From NCBI GenBank assembly GCA_963717215.1, contig CAVQVS010000001.1, positions 313,473 to 377,472 of the forward strand: 64,000 nucleotides of DNA. Direction: 5' to 3'. Each line of letters opens with the position of its first letter. Position 1 is the stretch's first letter. Below are positions 1-9,856 of this stretch, piece by piece. This DNA comes from Roseiarcus sp963717215. GTDB taxonomy: Bacteria > Pseudomonadota > Alphaproteobacteria > Rhizobiales > Beijerinckiaceae. The notes below the pieces were generated by a model. The model was given only the letters and a program-made list of their open reading frames with translations. It did not search any database and had not been told where the DNA came from. The position numbers and the translations under genes are program-made.

Positions 1-527
1 CCGACTTCGTCCTGCGCGACGAACCAGCGTTTCGCCGGCTGGTCAGCGCTGCGCCGCAGCGTGTGTCGGAAGGGGGAGCCGCCACTGTCGACGCGACGCG
101 TGTTCATTTTGAGAAGATGACGGCGACCTTTGAGCGCAGCCCAGGCAAGCTCGCGATTTAGGACGCGGTTATCTACAATCCAAACGTCGGACTCACTGCG
201 CAAGGCGGGATTGATTTTCAACATAGCCAAGTCGACCTCAGCGGCTCCTTCGTGCCTGCTTACTCCGTGAACACGATGCTGACGAAGATCCCGCTCGTCG
301 GGCTCTTGCTGAGCGGCGGGGAGAACGGCGGTGTTTTTGGCATCAATTATCGGGTGCATGGCTCGATGAGCGACCCTGCTGTCAGCGTCAATCCGCTGTC
401 GGCGATCGCGCCCGGCATCTTCCATCGCATCCTCAGCGCCATCGACGGGACAACATCCCGGGGCGCCGGTATTCATGAGCCGGCTGAGGCAGGCGATACC
501 GTGACGACGCGCCGGCCCGCGCGCTAG
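1..527 (+). pseudogene. AsmA-family protein, C-terminal part, in-frame stop
   Basis: This is the 3' end of a gene that begins before the window. Read in frame 3 it gives a DUF3971/AsmA-like C-terminal region ending in the family's typical features: a GLTAQGGIDF strand, VDLSGSFVPAYSVN, then IPLVGLLLSGG and a VNPLSAIAPG-like tail. Proteins of this family are large inner-membrane-anchored periplasmic proteins implicated in lipid transport or outer-membrane assembly. The frame is open on both sides of a TAG at 159-161 that falls where homologues have an ordinary residue, so the copy as written is interrupted. Because the frame is the same before and after, this is a substitution rather than an indel. 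Family assignment is by recognition of the tail only. Confidence 0.75.
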
Positions 528-528
528 G

Positions 529-1791
529 TTACACCGCTCGAAGAAGAACGTGCTTCTTTCGGCCGAGCGAAAGCTTGACGATACCGCCGGCGTTCAAATC
601 ATCCCGGGTAATGAGCGCCTTCTCGTCGCCAAGCGACGCGTCGTTGATGCGCAAGCCGCCCCCGCGAATCTGGCGACGCGCCTCGCCAGTCGAAGCGACG
701 AGGCCGGCGCGCACGAAGGCGCTGAGGACGCCCAGCCCCGCTTCGACCTCCGCAGCCGGCACATCGACCGTCGGCAGGCTCTCTGCGAGTTCCTTGTCCT
801 CGAATGTCTTGCGCGCCGTATTCGAGGCCGCTTCGGCCGCTGCACGCCCGTGCAGCAGCGCGGTCGCCTCGTTGGCCAGCGTCTTCTTTGCTTCGTTGAT
901 CTCGGCTCCAGCCAGGCCTTCGAGCCGGCGGATTTCATCAAGCGGCATGAGCGTGAACAGTCTGAGGAACCGGCCGACGTCGGCGTCATCCGCGTTGCGC
1001 CAGAACTGCCAGTACTCATAAGGGGCGAGCATTCTCTCGTCGAGCCACACCGCACCCGCGGCGGTCTTGCCCATCTTTGCGCCGGACGCAGTAGTGATGA
1101 GGGGTGAGGTCAAAGCGAAGAGCGGCTCGAGACCCATGCGCCGGCCGAGATCGACGCCGGTGACGATGTTGCCCCACTGGTCGGAGCCGCCCATCTGCAG
1201 CGTCACCCCATAGCGCTTGTAGAGCTCGGTGAAGTCGTAAGCCTGCAGGCACATGTAGTTGAATTCAAGGAAGGAGAGCTCCTGCTCACGAGTCAGTCTG
1301 AGCTTGACCGAATCCATGGCGAGCATGCGGTTGACCGAGAAATGGCGCCCGACGTTGCGGAGGAAATCGATGTAGTTGAGCTTGGCGAGCCAGTCGGCGT
1401 TGTCCGGCATGATAGCGTCGTGCTCGCCGTCGCCAAAGCGGATGAAATGCGCGAACGCCTTTCGGATCCCCGCCTTGTTGGACTCGATCGCCTCCGCGGT
1501 GAGCAGCTTGCGGCTTTCGTCCTTGCCTGACGGGTCGCCGACCATCGTCGTGCCGCCGCCCATCAGCGCCACCGGCTTGCCCGCTGTTTCCTGCAGCCAA
1601 TGGAGCATCATGATCTGCACCAGCGAGCCGACGTGCAGAGACGGCGCGGTGCAATCGAAGCCGATGTAAGCGACGAGCGATCCGGAGCGCGCCTTGTCGT
1701 CCAGACCAGGGAAATCCGAGCATTGATGGATGAAACCGCGCTCCTGCATCACGCGCAGGAAATCGGATTTCGGTTCGAATGCGTCAGTCAA
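529..1791 (-). CDS. tyrS: Tyrosine--tRNA ligase
   Basis: Cytoplasmic class I aminoacyl-tRNA synthetase that charges tRNA-Tyr. The 420-residue product has the usual family length. The HIGH-type signature is HVGS at residues 53-56, the tyrosine pocket includes YDFTELYKRYG near 185-195, GGSDQWGNI lies at 201-209, and the KMSKS loop appears as KMGKT at 239-243. A C-terminal S4-like RNA-binding domain covers roughly 350-420 (it contains ARRQIRGGGLRIN). It is intact, and it runs convergently toward the AsmA-like tail. Its 5' neighbour, also on the minus strand, is the beta-helix gene, 71 bases upstream, so the two may be separately transcribed. Confidence 0.97.
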   Translation of the reverse strand: MTDAFEPKSDFLRVMQERGFIHQCSDFPGLDDKARSGSLVAYIGFDCTAPSLHVGSLVQIMMLHWLQETAGKPVALMGGGTTMVGDPSGKDESRKLLTAEAIESNKAGIRKAFAHFIRFGDGEHDAIMPDNADWLAKLNYIDFLRNVGRHFSVNRMLAMDSVKLRLTREQELSFLEFNYMCLQAYDFTELYKRYGVTLQMGGSDQWGNIVTGVDLGRRMGLEPLFALTSPLITTASGAKMGKTAAGAVWLDERMLAPYEYWQFWRNADDADVGRFLRLFTLMPLDEIRRLEGLAGAEINEAKKTLANEATALLHGRAAAEAASNTARKTFEDKELAESLPTVDVPAAEVEAGLGVLSAFVRAGLVASTGEARRQIRGGGLRINDASLGDEKALITRDDLNAGGIVKLSLGRKKHVLLRAV

Positions 1792-1862
1792 ACTCGGTCC
1801 TTCGGCCAGCTTTCGCGCCGACCTTTACGGTCGTGAGCCGGTCAGTGCAACTTCGACCTCGC

Positions 1863-3492
1863 CTATTTCAGCGGAGCGTATTGGTAGGCGCCGACATCGA
1901 CCGGACTCCTGCGCGGCGCTCCCGTAATGTCGACAGGCGGGGCTCCCTCAGGATTGCCGGCTCCAATCGCCGGCGCCTCGGGCCTCAGCCTGAGGTCGAA
2001 GACAAACTTCGCGGGATCAAAATTCACAAACATGCTCCTGGCGCCGCGTCCGTCGATGATGTTGCGGTCGGCGTATATGCCCGGCTTGATAACGCCAAAA
2101 TCAGGCTTCCCATTCACATAGGTGATGATCTGGCATTTCCCATCAATGCCAAGGCAGATGTTGTGATCCATCGTCATATTTGGATCGAGGTTATAAATAG
2201 TGAGGTGGTTGGCGATGTTGTTTCGGATGATCACGTCGTTGGACGGCGAGCCTTGATGGGTCTTCTCGCCGACAGTAATCGCGGGCCGGCACACGACTCT
2301 TCCTGCTGGGTTCTTCGTGCCCGCGTCGGTGCCGTCGTCCGCCACAGTGTTGTTGATGATCTTGCCGCCGTGCACGCTCCCATAGAAGATGCCCCAACAG
2401 GAACTGGTCACGATGACGTTGTTCGTCACGGTTAGGTTCGTCCAATCGCCATCGAAGGCGTCGATAGCCTGAAGATACGTCGGGAATGGCAGCTTCGGAT
2501 CGGTCTGCCGGATGATCCGATTGCTATCGATCATGACGTTGCTGAACGAGCCGGGATATCCTTGCATGCCGTCCATATGCGCCCCGTTCCCAAGGTCCAG
2601 GTCGTCATGAATGTAATTCTTTGCTATCAATAGATTGCTCGCACCGTAGTCGATCCCGTCGTCGCCGAAGCGGTCGATCTCGTTGCCGGAGACCAGCATA
2701 TTGTTTGCCATAACTTCCGCGCCGAATATGACCTTGGAAATGTGAGAGTTCGGTCACCGAAACGCAAGTTGTGTTGGCTCCATGATCGGTGCCCTGCGCG
2801 AGAATCCCAATGACGCGGAGCCTCGCCAACCACTGCTCCTTGCTCCATCCATCTGTGCTGTCGGCTGAGCTGACCTGCATGTTCTGCAGGATGATGTCGG
2901 AGGTCGGGAGCGTGGCTCCCTGATCCGTGACCGCCACCAGCGCTTGTTTGTTATTGTTCGTGCCCAACAGGCTCTGGACCTTGATGCCTTTGAACGCCCA
3001 CTTGTTGGTCGAGCGGATGTACAGGGTCGAGAACACCGGCGTCTGGCCCGGCGCGGCCTCGACGGTGACGAAACTCGGGTTGACGACCTGCTTCGAGTAA
3101 TCGCCGATGACGATGTCGCCGTAATCGCCGCTCATCAGCTTGATCGTGTCGCCGGGCTGGACGGGCGGGCTGCCGAGCTGGTCCGCAACGTAAACGCGCT
3201 TGCCTTCAACGAAATGATAGTAGGGGACGCTCGACAGCAGCGGGCGCGAGTAGCCCGAGGGGAACTTGAACGAAAGGACGCCTGTCAACGAGTTCCAGGG
3301 CGCAGTCTGCGATCCATTTCCGCCATCAGCTGGCGTCTTCCCGTTGACCGGATCGAGATACCAGACCTTCCCCCCGGCGCCGGGCTGAGTGCAGCCCGGG
3401 TATACCTGATCCGCCCGGGCGGCGTGGCCAAGCGTGGCGGCAAGGCAGAAAAAGCCGGCTGCGATCAGCCCGCGCGCCGTTTCCTGGGTCAT
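1863..3492 (-). CDS. Secreted right-handed parallel beta-helix protein, frameshifted
   Basis: The N-terminal portion (3492 to about 2750) starts with a signal peptide of about 27 residues (hydrophobic GLIAAGFFCLAATLGHAARA) and continues into repetitive beta-strand-rich sequence. The C-terminal portion (about 2750 to 1863) continues in another frame with motifs such as MLVSGNEIDRFGDDGIDYG, typical of pectate-lyase-like right-handed beta-helix repeats. The junction lies at 2743-2753, where removing one base would join VTE to SHISKVIFGAEV. Together they give about 540 residues. Likely role is an exported polysaccharide-binding or -cleaving protein, but I see no catalytic signature that fixes the substrate. 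Whether the frameshift is real or a read error cannot be told from the sequence alone. Confidence 0.75.
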
Positions 3493-3704
3493 GGGAAACC
3501 TTCAGACCGATTGGCCCAAGACGAAAGTCAAAGGCGGATGCGGCGCTTTTACCGGAAACAACAGGTCGAGAAAAAGGCGGGCGCGTCCATCCAGGCTCGC
3601 TTAGGTCCATTTTGTGCCGTCGTTATAGGCGACTCCGGCGCTCGAATGCGCTAACAGACCGACCTCCGCCGCCATTGGCGCGCTCCTCCGGATTTGCGCT
3701 TCCC

Positions 3705-4686
3705 ATGCCTTCTCGCCTTGGCGAAGCCGATCTCATCGCCCGGTACTTCGCCCCGCTGGCGGGACCTGCGGGCTTGGGTCTGCGCGACGACGTCGCGCTG
3801 ATGCGACCGCCGCCCGGCGAAGACCTCGTGCTGACGACCGACGCGCTGGTTGCGGGTGTCCATTTCTTTGCCGACGATCCGCCGGGCGCGATCGCCCGCA
3901 AGGCGTTGCGCGTGAATCTTTCCGATCTTGCCGCCAAAGGCGCTCGGCCGCTCGGTTTTCTGCTGGCGCTCGCGCTGCCCTCCGACTGGAGCGACGAATG
4001 GCTGGCCGCCTTCGTCGACGGTCTCGGCGTCGACGTCATGGACTTCAGGTGCCCTCTTCTTGGCGGCGACACCGTCGCGACGCCGGGGCCGTTGACGCTG
4101 AGCGTGACCGCGGTCGGCGCGGTTGCGCAAGGGCGGATGCCAAAACGCACGGGCGTCAGGCCCGGCGATCGCCTGTATGTCACCGGAACGATTGGCGACG
4201 CTGCGCTCGGCCTCAAGGTTAGGCTGGGGCAGGGTCCCGACATCCTCCAGGCCGCACAGGGCGTTCCTGCTCGAGCGGTATCTGATGCCGCGGCCGCGCT
4301 TGGCGATGATCCGCGCAATGGCCGCGCACGCAAGCGGCGGCATGGATGTATCGGACGGATTTGTCGGCGACCTCACCAAGATGCTCGACGTCTCAGGGGT
4401 CAGCGCGCGCGTGCAGATCTACCGGATGCCGCTGTCGCCGGCGGCGCGCGCGGCGATCGCGGCCGACAATGACCTGTTCGAAGTTGCGGCGACAGGCGGC
4501 GACGACTATGAGCTTCTGGCCTCTTCGCCGCATGAATCCGCGGCCGCCTTCGAGGCTGCAGCGGCTGCTGCGGGCGTGCCGTTGACGCTTGTCGGCGAGG
4601 CGGTCGAGGGTCGGCGGCCGCCGAAATTCATCGGACCCGACGGCGATCCGGTCGACTTTGAGCACGCCGCCTACAGCCACTTTTGA
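3705..4686 (+). CDS. thiL: Thiamine-monophosphate kinase, frameshifted
   Basis: ThiL phosphorylates thiamine monophosphate to thiamine diphosphate, the last step of cofactor synthesis. The N-terminal half, from an ATG at 3705, shows LGEADLIARYFAPL, a DDVAL metal/ATP site, TTDALVAGVHF and LGGDTVATPGPLTL. The C-terminal half, in the next frame, shows FLLERYLMPRPRL, GGMDVSDGFVGDL and ATGGDDYELL, all standard for the family. The two halves join if one G is removed from GGG at 4259-4261. The gene is normally required for growth without exogenous cofactor, so a sequencing error is the likeliest cause. It is followed 10 bases later by the IMPase-family gene, probably as one operon. Confidence 0.9.
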
Positions 4687-4696
4687 CGGAGATACG

Positions 4697-5505
4697 ATGA
4701 TCAACCGCGCTTCCACGCTGATCGACATGCGGCTGCTCGCGGCGCAGGCGGTCGCGCGCGAGGCTGGCGCGATGGCGCGGCGGCGTTTCCTTGACCAGTC
4801 GTTCGCGGTCGGCTTCAAGGGTCCGCAGGACTTTCTGACTGAAGTGGATGGGGAGACGGAGACGTTCATCGCGGAGCGCCTCCTCGAGATATTTCCGAGC
4901 GACGGGTTCATCGGCGAAGAGAGCAAAGCTCGCCCCGCCGGCGAGGGCGGCGCGGCATGGGTCGTCGATCCGATCGACGGCACCGCGAACTTCGCGCGCG
5001 GCGTCCCGCATTTCTGCGTGTCGATCGCCGAGTGTCGCAGACAAGGTCGAGGTCGGCGTCATATACGATCCGATGCGCGACGAATTGTTCTCAAGCCGGC
5101 GCGGCGGCGGCGCGCGGCTGAACGGCGCGCTGATGCGGCGCGTCGGCCGCGAGCGAACTCGCCAACTCCGCAATCGAGGTTGGCTGGAACACGCGTGCCG
5201 GCCCTGACCAATACGTCGAGCTCTTGCGTCGGGTCGCCTCCACCGGCGCATCGCCGTCGCGGACCGGCTCGGGCGCGCTCGCGCTCGCTTATGTCGCGGC
5301 CGGCCGGAGCGAGGGCTTCGTCGAGCACCATATCCATGCGTGGGATTGTCTGGCCGGGATCCTGCTGGTCACCGAGGCTGGCGGCTACGTGAATGACTTC
5401 TTGCGCGGCGACGGTCTCACCGAGGGCAATCCGCTCGTTGCTTGCGCGCCCGGGGTCAAGGATGCCCTTATCGCTGCCGCGGCTTTCGAGGGCGTTGCGA
5501 TATGA
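4697..5505 (+). CDS. Inositol monophosphatase family protein, two frameshifts
   Basis: Mg-dependent sugar- or inositol-phosphate phosphatase family (SuhB/HisN/CysQ group). Visible motifs are GPQDFLTEVDGETE, the metal-binding GEES near residue 75, WVVDPIDGTANFARG and, near the C-terminus, the HAWDCLAGILLVTEAGG signature. Three frames are needed: the first ends near 5033, where an extra T gives SIAE[V]ADKVEVGV, and the second ends near 5149-5153, where the frame moves to ELANSAIEVGW. The gene starts 10 bases after the thiL stop and its TGA stop at 5503-5505 overlaps the next gene's ATG, so it is translationally packed in an operon. Histidinol phosphatase activity (HisN) is possible but not shown. 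Confidence 0.85.
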
Positions 5506-6371
5506 CCAAAATCACACTCACTCATGGCGACGCGCAGGCCACGATCGCGCTTCTTGGCGCCGAAGCGCGAAGCTGGCGAGTCGCCGGACGTGAACTTTTG
5601 TGGCCGGGCGACCCCGCGATCTGGCCCGACATCAGTCCGATCCTCTATCCGGTCGTCGGCTGGACACGCGACGGGGAGGAGCGGGTCGATGGCGTTACGT
5701 ATCCGCTCGCTCTCCACGGCTTCACCCGTTTCGAGACTTTCGCGGTCGAAACGTCGACGCCTGACTTCGCGCGGCTGACGCTCAGCGACTACTCACGCAC
5801 GCGCGCAATCTATCCGTTCGCCTTTGCGCTTGCGCTCGAATACTGCCTGACCGCCGACGCGCTTGCAATCGCGATCGAAGTCGGCAACCCTGGCGAGCGG
5901 CGCGCGCCGTACGCTTGCGGGTTGCACCCCGGTTTCCGTTGGCCGCTCGGCTCGGCGGGACGCGAGGGCGCGCTGGTTCAATTCGGAAAGGCGGAGCGGC
6001 CCGAGGTTCCCGAACTCGCGCCAGGCGGACTTATCCGTGGCACGACACGCCCGGTCCCCCTTTGCGGCCGCAATCTGCCGCTGTCCGACGCGCTATTCGA
6101 TCGGGACGCGCTTTGCTTCCTCGATTGTGCGAGCCAGTCGCTGGCGTTCATCGACGCCTCAGGAGCCTCGATCACGATGGAATATGAGGACTTTCCGCAC
6201 GTGGGTCTGTGGACGCGGCCCGGCGCGCCGTTCCTCTGCCTCGAGCCCTGGACCGGCTACAGCGATCCCGACGGCTTCACCGGCGATTTGTTTGAGAAGC
6301 CCAGCATGCGGGTGCTCGAACCGGGGGAGCAAGCGCGCCATGAAGCACGTTTTATCTTCCGGCCGGAGTAA
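5502..6371 (+). CDS. Aldose 1-epimerase family protein
   Basis: A 289-residue galactose mutarotase-like protein (LacX/YeaD type) predicted to interconvert anomers of hexoses or hexose phosphates in the cytoplasm. Recognisable elements are LLWPGDPAIWPDISPILYPVVG, the LHGFTRFETF segment that supplies a catalytic His, GLHPGFRWPL with a second conserved His, and LCLEPWTGYSDP near the end. I chose the ATG at 5502 because it overlaps the preceding stop as ATGA, a standard coupling arrangement, and removes a meaningless 20-residue extension. Substrate is not determinable. The gene is intact, unlike its two upstream neighbours. Confidence 0.85.
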   Translation: MTKITLTHGDAQATIALLGAEARSWRVAGRELLWPGDPAIWPDISPILYPVVGWTRDGEERVDGVTYPLALHGFTRFETFAVETSTPDFARLTLSDYSRTRAIYPFAFALALEYCLTADALAIAIEVGNPGERRAPYACGLHPGFRWPLGSAGREGALVQFGKAERPEVPELAPGGLIRGTTRPVPLCGRNLPLSDALFDRDALCFLDCASQSLAFIDASGASITMEYEDFPHVGLWTRPGAPFLCLEPWTGYSDPDGFTGDLFEKPSMRVLEPGEQARHEARFIFRPE

Positions 6372-6403
6372 GGCGTGACAGCTAAGCTTGCGCGAGACGA
6401 TCC

Positions 6404-7312
6404 ATGACCGTATCCGCCTTCAGGCTTGACGGCGCGACGATCGCCGACGAGACGCTGGTCCACGTCGTCGAAGAAGCGCGTGCGCTGATCGCGCGCGGTG
6501 TGAGGCCCGGTCTCGCGGTGGTTCTGGTCGGCGAGAATCCGGCGAGTCAGAGTTATGTCGCCGGCAAGGGCAGGGCCGCCACGGCGTGCGGCTTCCATTC
6601 GATCCAGCACAATCTGTCAGTCGCGACGAGCGAAGCGGAGCTATTGGCGCTGGTCCAGGCGCTCAACGCCGATCCGGCCGTGCACGGCATCCTCGTTCAA
6701 TTGCCGCTGCCCAAGCCCATCGATTCGCATCGGGTGCTGGAGGCGATCGCGCCCGCGAAGGACGTCGACGGCTTTCATCCCATCAATGTCGGCCTGTTGT
6801 CGATCGGCGACACCCGCCGCGCGCTGATCCCCTGCACGCCTGCCGGCGCGATGATCCTCATCGACAGGGCTTGCGAGCAACTGGGCTGGGATCTTCCCGG
6901 CATGGAGGCGGTGATCATCGGCCGCTCGAACATCGTCGGCAAGCCGATGGCGCAACTCCTGCTCGCGCGCGATTGCACGGTGACCATCGCGCATTCGCGC
7001 ACGCTCGATCTGCCCTCGGTCGCGCGACGCGCCGACATTCTCGTTGCCGCCGTCGGCCAGCGGGAAATGGTGCGTGGCGATTGGGTCAAGCCGGGCGCGA
7101 TCGTCATCGACGTCGGCATCAATCGCGTGGCCTCCGACGGGCCCCACACATCTGGCAAACCCAGGACGCGTCTCGTTGGCGACGTCGCCTATGCGGAAGC
7201 CGCCGAGGTCGCCGGCGCGATCACGCCCGTGCCTGGCGGCGTCGGCCGGATGACCATCGCCATGCTGATGGCGAATACGGTTCTGGCGGCGAAGCGGTCG
7301 GCTGGGCGGTAA
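6404..7312 (+). CDS. folD: Bifunctional methylenetetrahydrofolate dehydrogenase / cyclohydrolase
   Basis: FolD interconverts 5,10-methylene-, methenyl- and 10-formyl-tetrahydrofolate with NADP, feeding one-carbon units to purine and formyl-Met synthesis. The 302-residue product is full length. Diagnostic motifs are VLVGENPASQSYV with the following K (K-G near residue 53), HGILVQLPLPK, the dinucleotide site VIIGRSNIVGKPMAQLLL, and the C-terminal PVPGGVGRMTIAMLM. The ATG at 6404 is 32 bases after the epimerase stop. In methylotrophic relatives the same step can also serve formaldehyde assimilation, but nothing here ties it to that specifically. Confidence 0.96.
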   Translation: MTVSAFRLDGATIADETLVHVVEEARALIARGVRPGLAVVLVGENPASQSYVAGKGRAATACGFHSIQHNLSVATSEAELLALVQALNADPAVHGILVQLPLPKPIDSHRVLEAIAPAKDVDGFHPINVGLLSIGDTRRALIPCTPAGAMILIDRACEQLGWDLPGMEAVIIGRSNIVGKPMAQLLLARDCTVTIAHSRTLDLPSVARRADILVAAVGQREMVRGDWVKPGAIVIDVGINRVASDGPHTSGKPRTRLVGDVAYAEAAEVAGAITPVPGGVGRMTIAMLMANTVLAAKRSAGR

Positions 7313-7370
7313 ATCGGCTTGAGCCCTTGGCGAGGTCTTTGGCGCCGACGCGGCTGAGGCGATTTCTCTG

Positions 7371-7497
7371 CGACGCTCCCCTCTACTACGGGAGAGGGGT
7401 TGGGGTGAGGGTTTGCGCGCAAAGCGCTTTCCCGCTCAGCGGCTCCCTTATCCGGCCGCGCTTCGCGCGGCCACCTTCTCCCGGGGGAGAGGGAAGT
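7371..7497. repeat. Intergenic palindromic repeat block
   Basis: The gap between folD and the OmpA-family gene contains purine/pyrimidine-rich palindromes of a kind seen scattered in Rhizobiales intergenic DNA: CTCCCCTCTACTACGGGAGAGGGG followed by GGTTGGGGTGAGGG, then a perfect stem GGCCGCGC/GCGCGGCC at 7454-7461 and 7465-7472, followed by CTTCTCCCGGGGGAGAGGG. The block lies between convergent genes and could act as a transcription terminator for both. A related fragment appears near 51040-51065. Confidence 0.6.
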
Positions 7498-7501
7498 CGC
7501 G

Positions 7502-9217
7502 TTACGTCGGCGCCTTCACGACATGGTACTCGATGCGGCGGTTCTTCAGGCGGCCCTCGGCGGTGTCGTTGTTCGCGATTGGATCGGCCTCGCCGTAGCC
7601 TTTGGCGACCAGCATGTCCGGGTCCGCGCCAAATTTGATCAGCGCCTCGCGCACGGATTCCGCCCGCTTCTGCGACAGCGCCAGGTTCAGCGCCGCATCG
7701 CCGGTGTTGTCGGTATAGCCAGCGATCTCGAGCACATGACCGGCCTTGAGCTGCTTCAAATCCGCGGCGGCGGTCTTGAGGAATGGCTCCATCGATTCCG
7801 GCACGTCCGCGCTGTCCGAGGCGAAGTTGACCATGGAGTCGTTGAGCGCGAACAACAGGTCCTTGACGTCGAAGCCGGATCCAAGCGACGCAAGCTCGGT
7901 CGTCGCTCTGTTGTTGGCGACGGCGACGGCCTCGGCAGTCTTATCCGTTAGCGCGCCCACAGTGATGCCTACGCCGAGCGCGCCGCTCAGCGCCGCGATG
8001 ACCTTGCCGCGCGCGGATTCGTCCATGGCGCCGCCCCCGACGTTGACCTTATTGCCCTCGAAGATAGCGTCGACGTTCGCGCCTTGGAGCGCTTCCAGCC
8101 CGGCGCGGAGGTTGCCGAGCCACGATGCCGCTGTGGCGCTTGGGTCCATGCTGATCGCGCTTTTCACTTTGTCCGCGCCGAAGACTGCGTTGAGCGCGTT
8201 GACGATCGAGGTCTTCGCGTCCTGGTCGCGGACCACGCCTGACGCGCGGACGGCGCCATTGTCGTTGCTGAGCGCGAACCGGGTTGGCGTAGCGGCTGAC
8301 GCGGGCGCAGTCGGCTCAGCCGTTGCGACCGTCGGAGCCGGAGGCGTTGCTGGCGCCTGTGCGATCGTTGCGGGCGCTGGCGGCGGAGGAGGCGGAGCTT
8401 CCGCTTTCGTGGCGGGAGCAGGCGCGGGCGGGGGAGGGGGCGGCGCTAGCGCTTTCATCGCGGGGGCGGGCGGCGGCGGCGGAGGCGCTTCCGTTTTCAT
8501 CGCGGGGGCAGGCGCGGGCGGGGGAGGCGGCGGCGCCTGCGCGGCCGTTGAGGCAGGAGCCGGAGTCGGAGCCTGGGCCGGGGGCGCAGGCGTTGGCGCG
8601 GGGGGCGGCTCTTGCGCGACCGTCGCCGGCTCGGGCGCGTTGGCGACAGGGTGAGCGGGCGGGATCCGGTTGAGGGTAGACCAGAAATAGGAGAGGAGGG
8701 CGACGACGACCAGCGCGGCGAGCCCTGGCCATAGCCAACGTTGGATGGTCGGCTCGCTCTCTACGGCTGTCGGAAGAACGTCGATCCGTTTCGGCGCCGC
8801 TTGCTCCGCCGCCGCCGCGGCTCGTGGTTGCGAGAGAAAAGCGGTGACCGCGGGCGGAACACCCGCCGGAACGGCGCCGCCCGGCGTCAGAAGGCCGATG
8901 ATCTTCGGCAACGCGTATCCGAGCGCGGTCGACACTGCGCTCTCGCCGAGGCCAAGCCGGCTCGCCACGCCGCCAAGGGCAGTCGCGCCGAGCGCGCGTT
9001 CGATCTGGCCGGCGGCAATGGGGGCGGCGTCAGGACGACCGAGCCAGGACCCGACCTCCGAAGCCAGGCCGCCGGATTTAAATTTGTCGAGGAAACCGGC
9101 GAGGCCTCCTGGCGACGCCGAGATCATCGTCAGGACTTCTCTGACAAGCGCCCGAGCGTTGACGCCAAGCCCGAAGCGGCCGGCCAGATCGTCGATCAGC
9201 GTGTCGAACGTCGCCAT
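7502..9217 (-). CDS. OmpA-family envelope protein with N-terminal DUF937 and BON-like regions
   Basis: A 571-residue mosaic. Residues 1-130 resemble the YidB/DUF937 family (repeated helices, GLGESAVSTALG). A single membrane segment lies at about 161-180 (WLWPGLAALVVVALLSYF). Residues 185-300 are a Pro/Ala linker with imperfect repeats. About 305-430 looks BON-like, with RASGVVRDQDAKTSIVNAL. The last 120 residues are a peptidoglycan-binding OmpA C domain, with EIAGYTDNTGDAALNLALSQKRAESV and GRLKNRRIEYHV. The topology suggests a cytoplasmic DUF937 head, inner-membrane anchor and periplasmic wall-binding tail. Start at 9217 has GGGGAG upstream. Role unknown; probably structural or a stress sensor. 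Confidence 0.85.
   Translation of the reverse strand: MATFDTLIDDLAGRFGLGVNARALVREVLTMISASPGGLAGFLDKFKSGGLASEVGSWLGRPDAAPIAAGQIERALGATALGGVASRLGLGESAVSTALGYALPKIIGLLTPGGAVPAGVPPAVTAFLSQPRAAAAAEQAAPKRIDVLPTAVESEPTIQRWLWPGLAALVVVALLSYFWSTLNRIPPAHPVANAPEPATVAQEPPPAPTPAPPAQAPTPAPASTAAQAPPPPPPAPAPAMKTEAPPPPPPAPAMKALAPPPPPPAPAPATKAEAPPPPPPAPATIAQAPATPPAPTVATAEPTAPASAATPTRFALSNDNGAVRASGVVRDQDAKTSIVNALNAVFGADKVKSAISMDPSATAASWLGNLRAGLEALQGANVDAIFEGNKVNVGGGAMDESARGKVIAALSGALGVGITVGALTDKTAEAVAVANNRATTELASLGSGFDVKDLLFALNDSMVNFASDSADVPESMEPFLKTAAADLKQLKAGHVLEIAGYTDNTGDAALNLALSQKRAESVREALIKFGADPDMLVAKGYGEADPIANNDTAEGRLKNRRIEYHVVKAPT
8368..8548. repeat. Coding tandem repeat (Pro/Ala linker)
   Basis: Inside the OmpA-family gene, a degenerate unit of about 45-50 bases recurs three to four times and encodes blocks of the form EAPPPPPPAPA-x-KxE on the minus strand. 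Such linkers span the periplasm and vary in copy number, so read assembly across this stretch is prone to collapse. Confidence 0.65.
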
Positions 9218-9356
9218 GTCGCACTCCCCGAAAGTTTGCTCCCAGGTTGAGCTTTGCAGAACACAATGACCGCTCGATGGCGCCCGAAGCCCTTGTCAAG
9301 AGACCGCCGGGGCCCGCGGGAGCGGCGGCCGCGACGTAGATTCGGGTCAGCCCTTT

Positions 9357-9824
9357 CTACAGGATTGGCGTGGCCCGCGACGCCTCGGCGCCCACGACCC
9401 GATCGAGGTTTGCGATCAGCAGCCTCAGCAGGGCGACGAGCAGCCCGGCCTCCTCGTCCGTGAAGTCGCGCAGGACCTCATGATTACCCTGGATCAAGAC
9501 CGCAACCGCGTCGGGCAGGCGCGCTTTGGCAGCCTCGGTCAGAGTGATGCGGCTCATGCGTCCGTCGACCGGGTCGGGCGTGCGCTCAATCAGCCCGTCC
9601 CGCTCCATGCGGGCGAGCATCTGCGCCATCGGCGGCTGCTCGATCCTGGCGAAGCGGGCGAGATCGCGCTGCGTGCTTGCCCGGCCATCCTGAAGCGCGA
9701 CTAGCACTGGCAAATGCCCGACGCTGAAGCCGAGCGGCTTCAGTCGCGCTTCGCTGAGACGGGCGAATCCGCGCGCCACGAGACCGATCAGGTGGCCGGG
9801 CGTCGAGAGCACGTCGAGATCCAT
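9357..9824 (-). CDS. MarR family transcriptional regulator
   Basis: A 155-residue winged-helix DNA-binding protein. The recognition region is RDLARFARIEQPPMAQMLARME and the wing is DPVDGRMSRITLTEAA, with helical dimerisation segments at both ends. It is transcribed away from the NTF2-like gene at 9927, with a 102-base shared spacer that carries an inverted repeat at 9857-9870, so autoregulation and control of that neighbour are plausible. The ligand is unknown. Confidence 0.9.
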   Translation of the reverse strand: MDLDVLSTPGHLIGLVARGFARLSEARLKPLGFSVGHLPVLVALQDGRASTQRDLARFARIEQPPMAQMLARMERDGLIERTPDPVDGRMSRITLTEAAKARLPDAVAVLIQGNHEVLRDFTDEEAGLLVALLRLLIANLDRVVGAEASRATPIL

Positions 9825-9856
9825 GACGCTTATCCCTTGCGCGCATCGCCGGGCAG

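Noticed and set aside
7746..8654. Gly-rich open frame on the plus strand in the OmpA gene
   Set aside because: It is the complement of the Pro/Ala repeat of the minus-strand gene.
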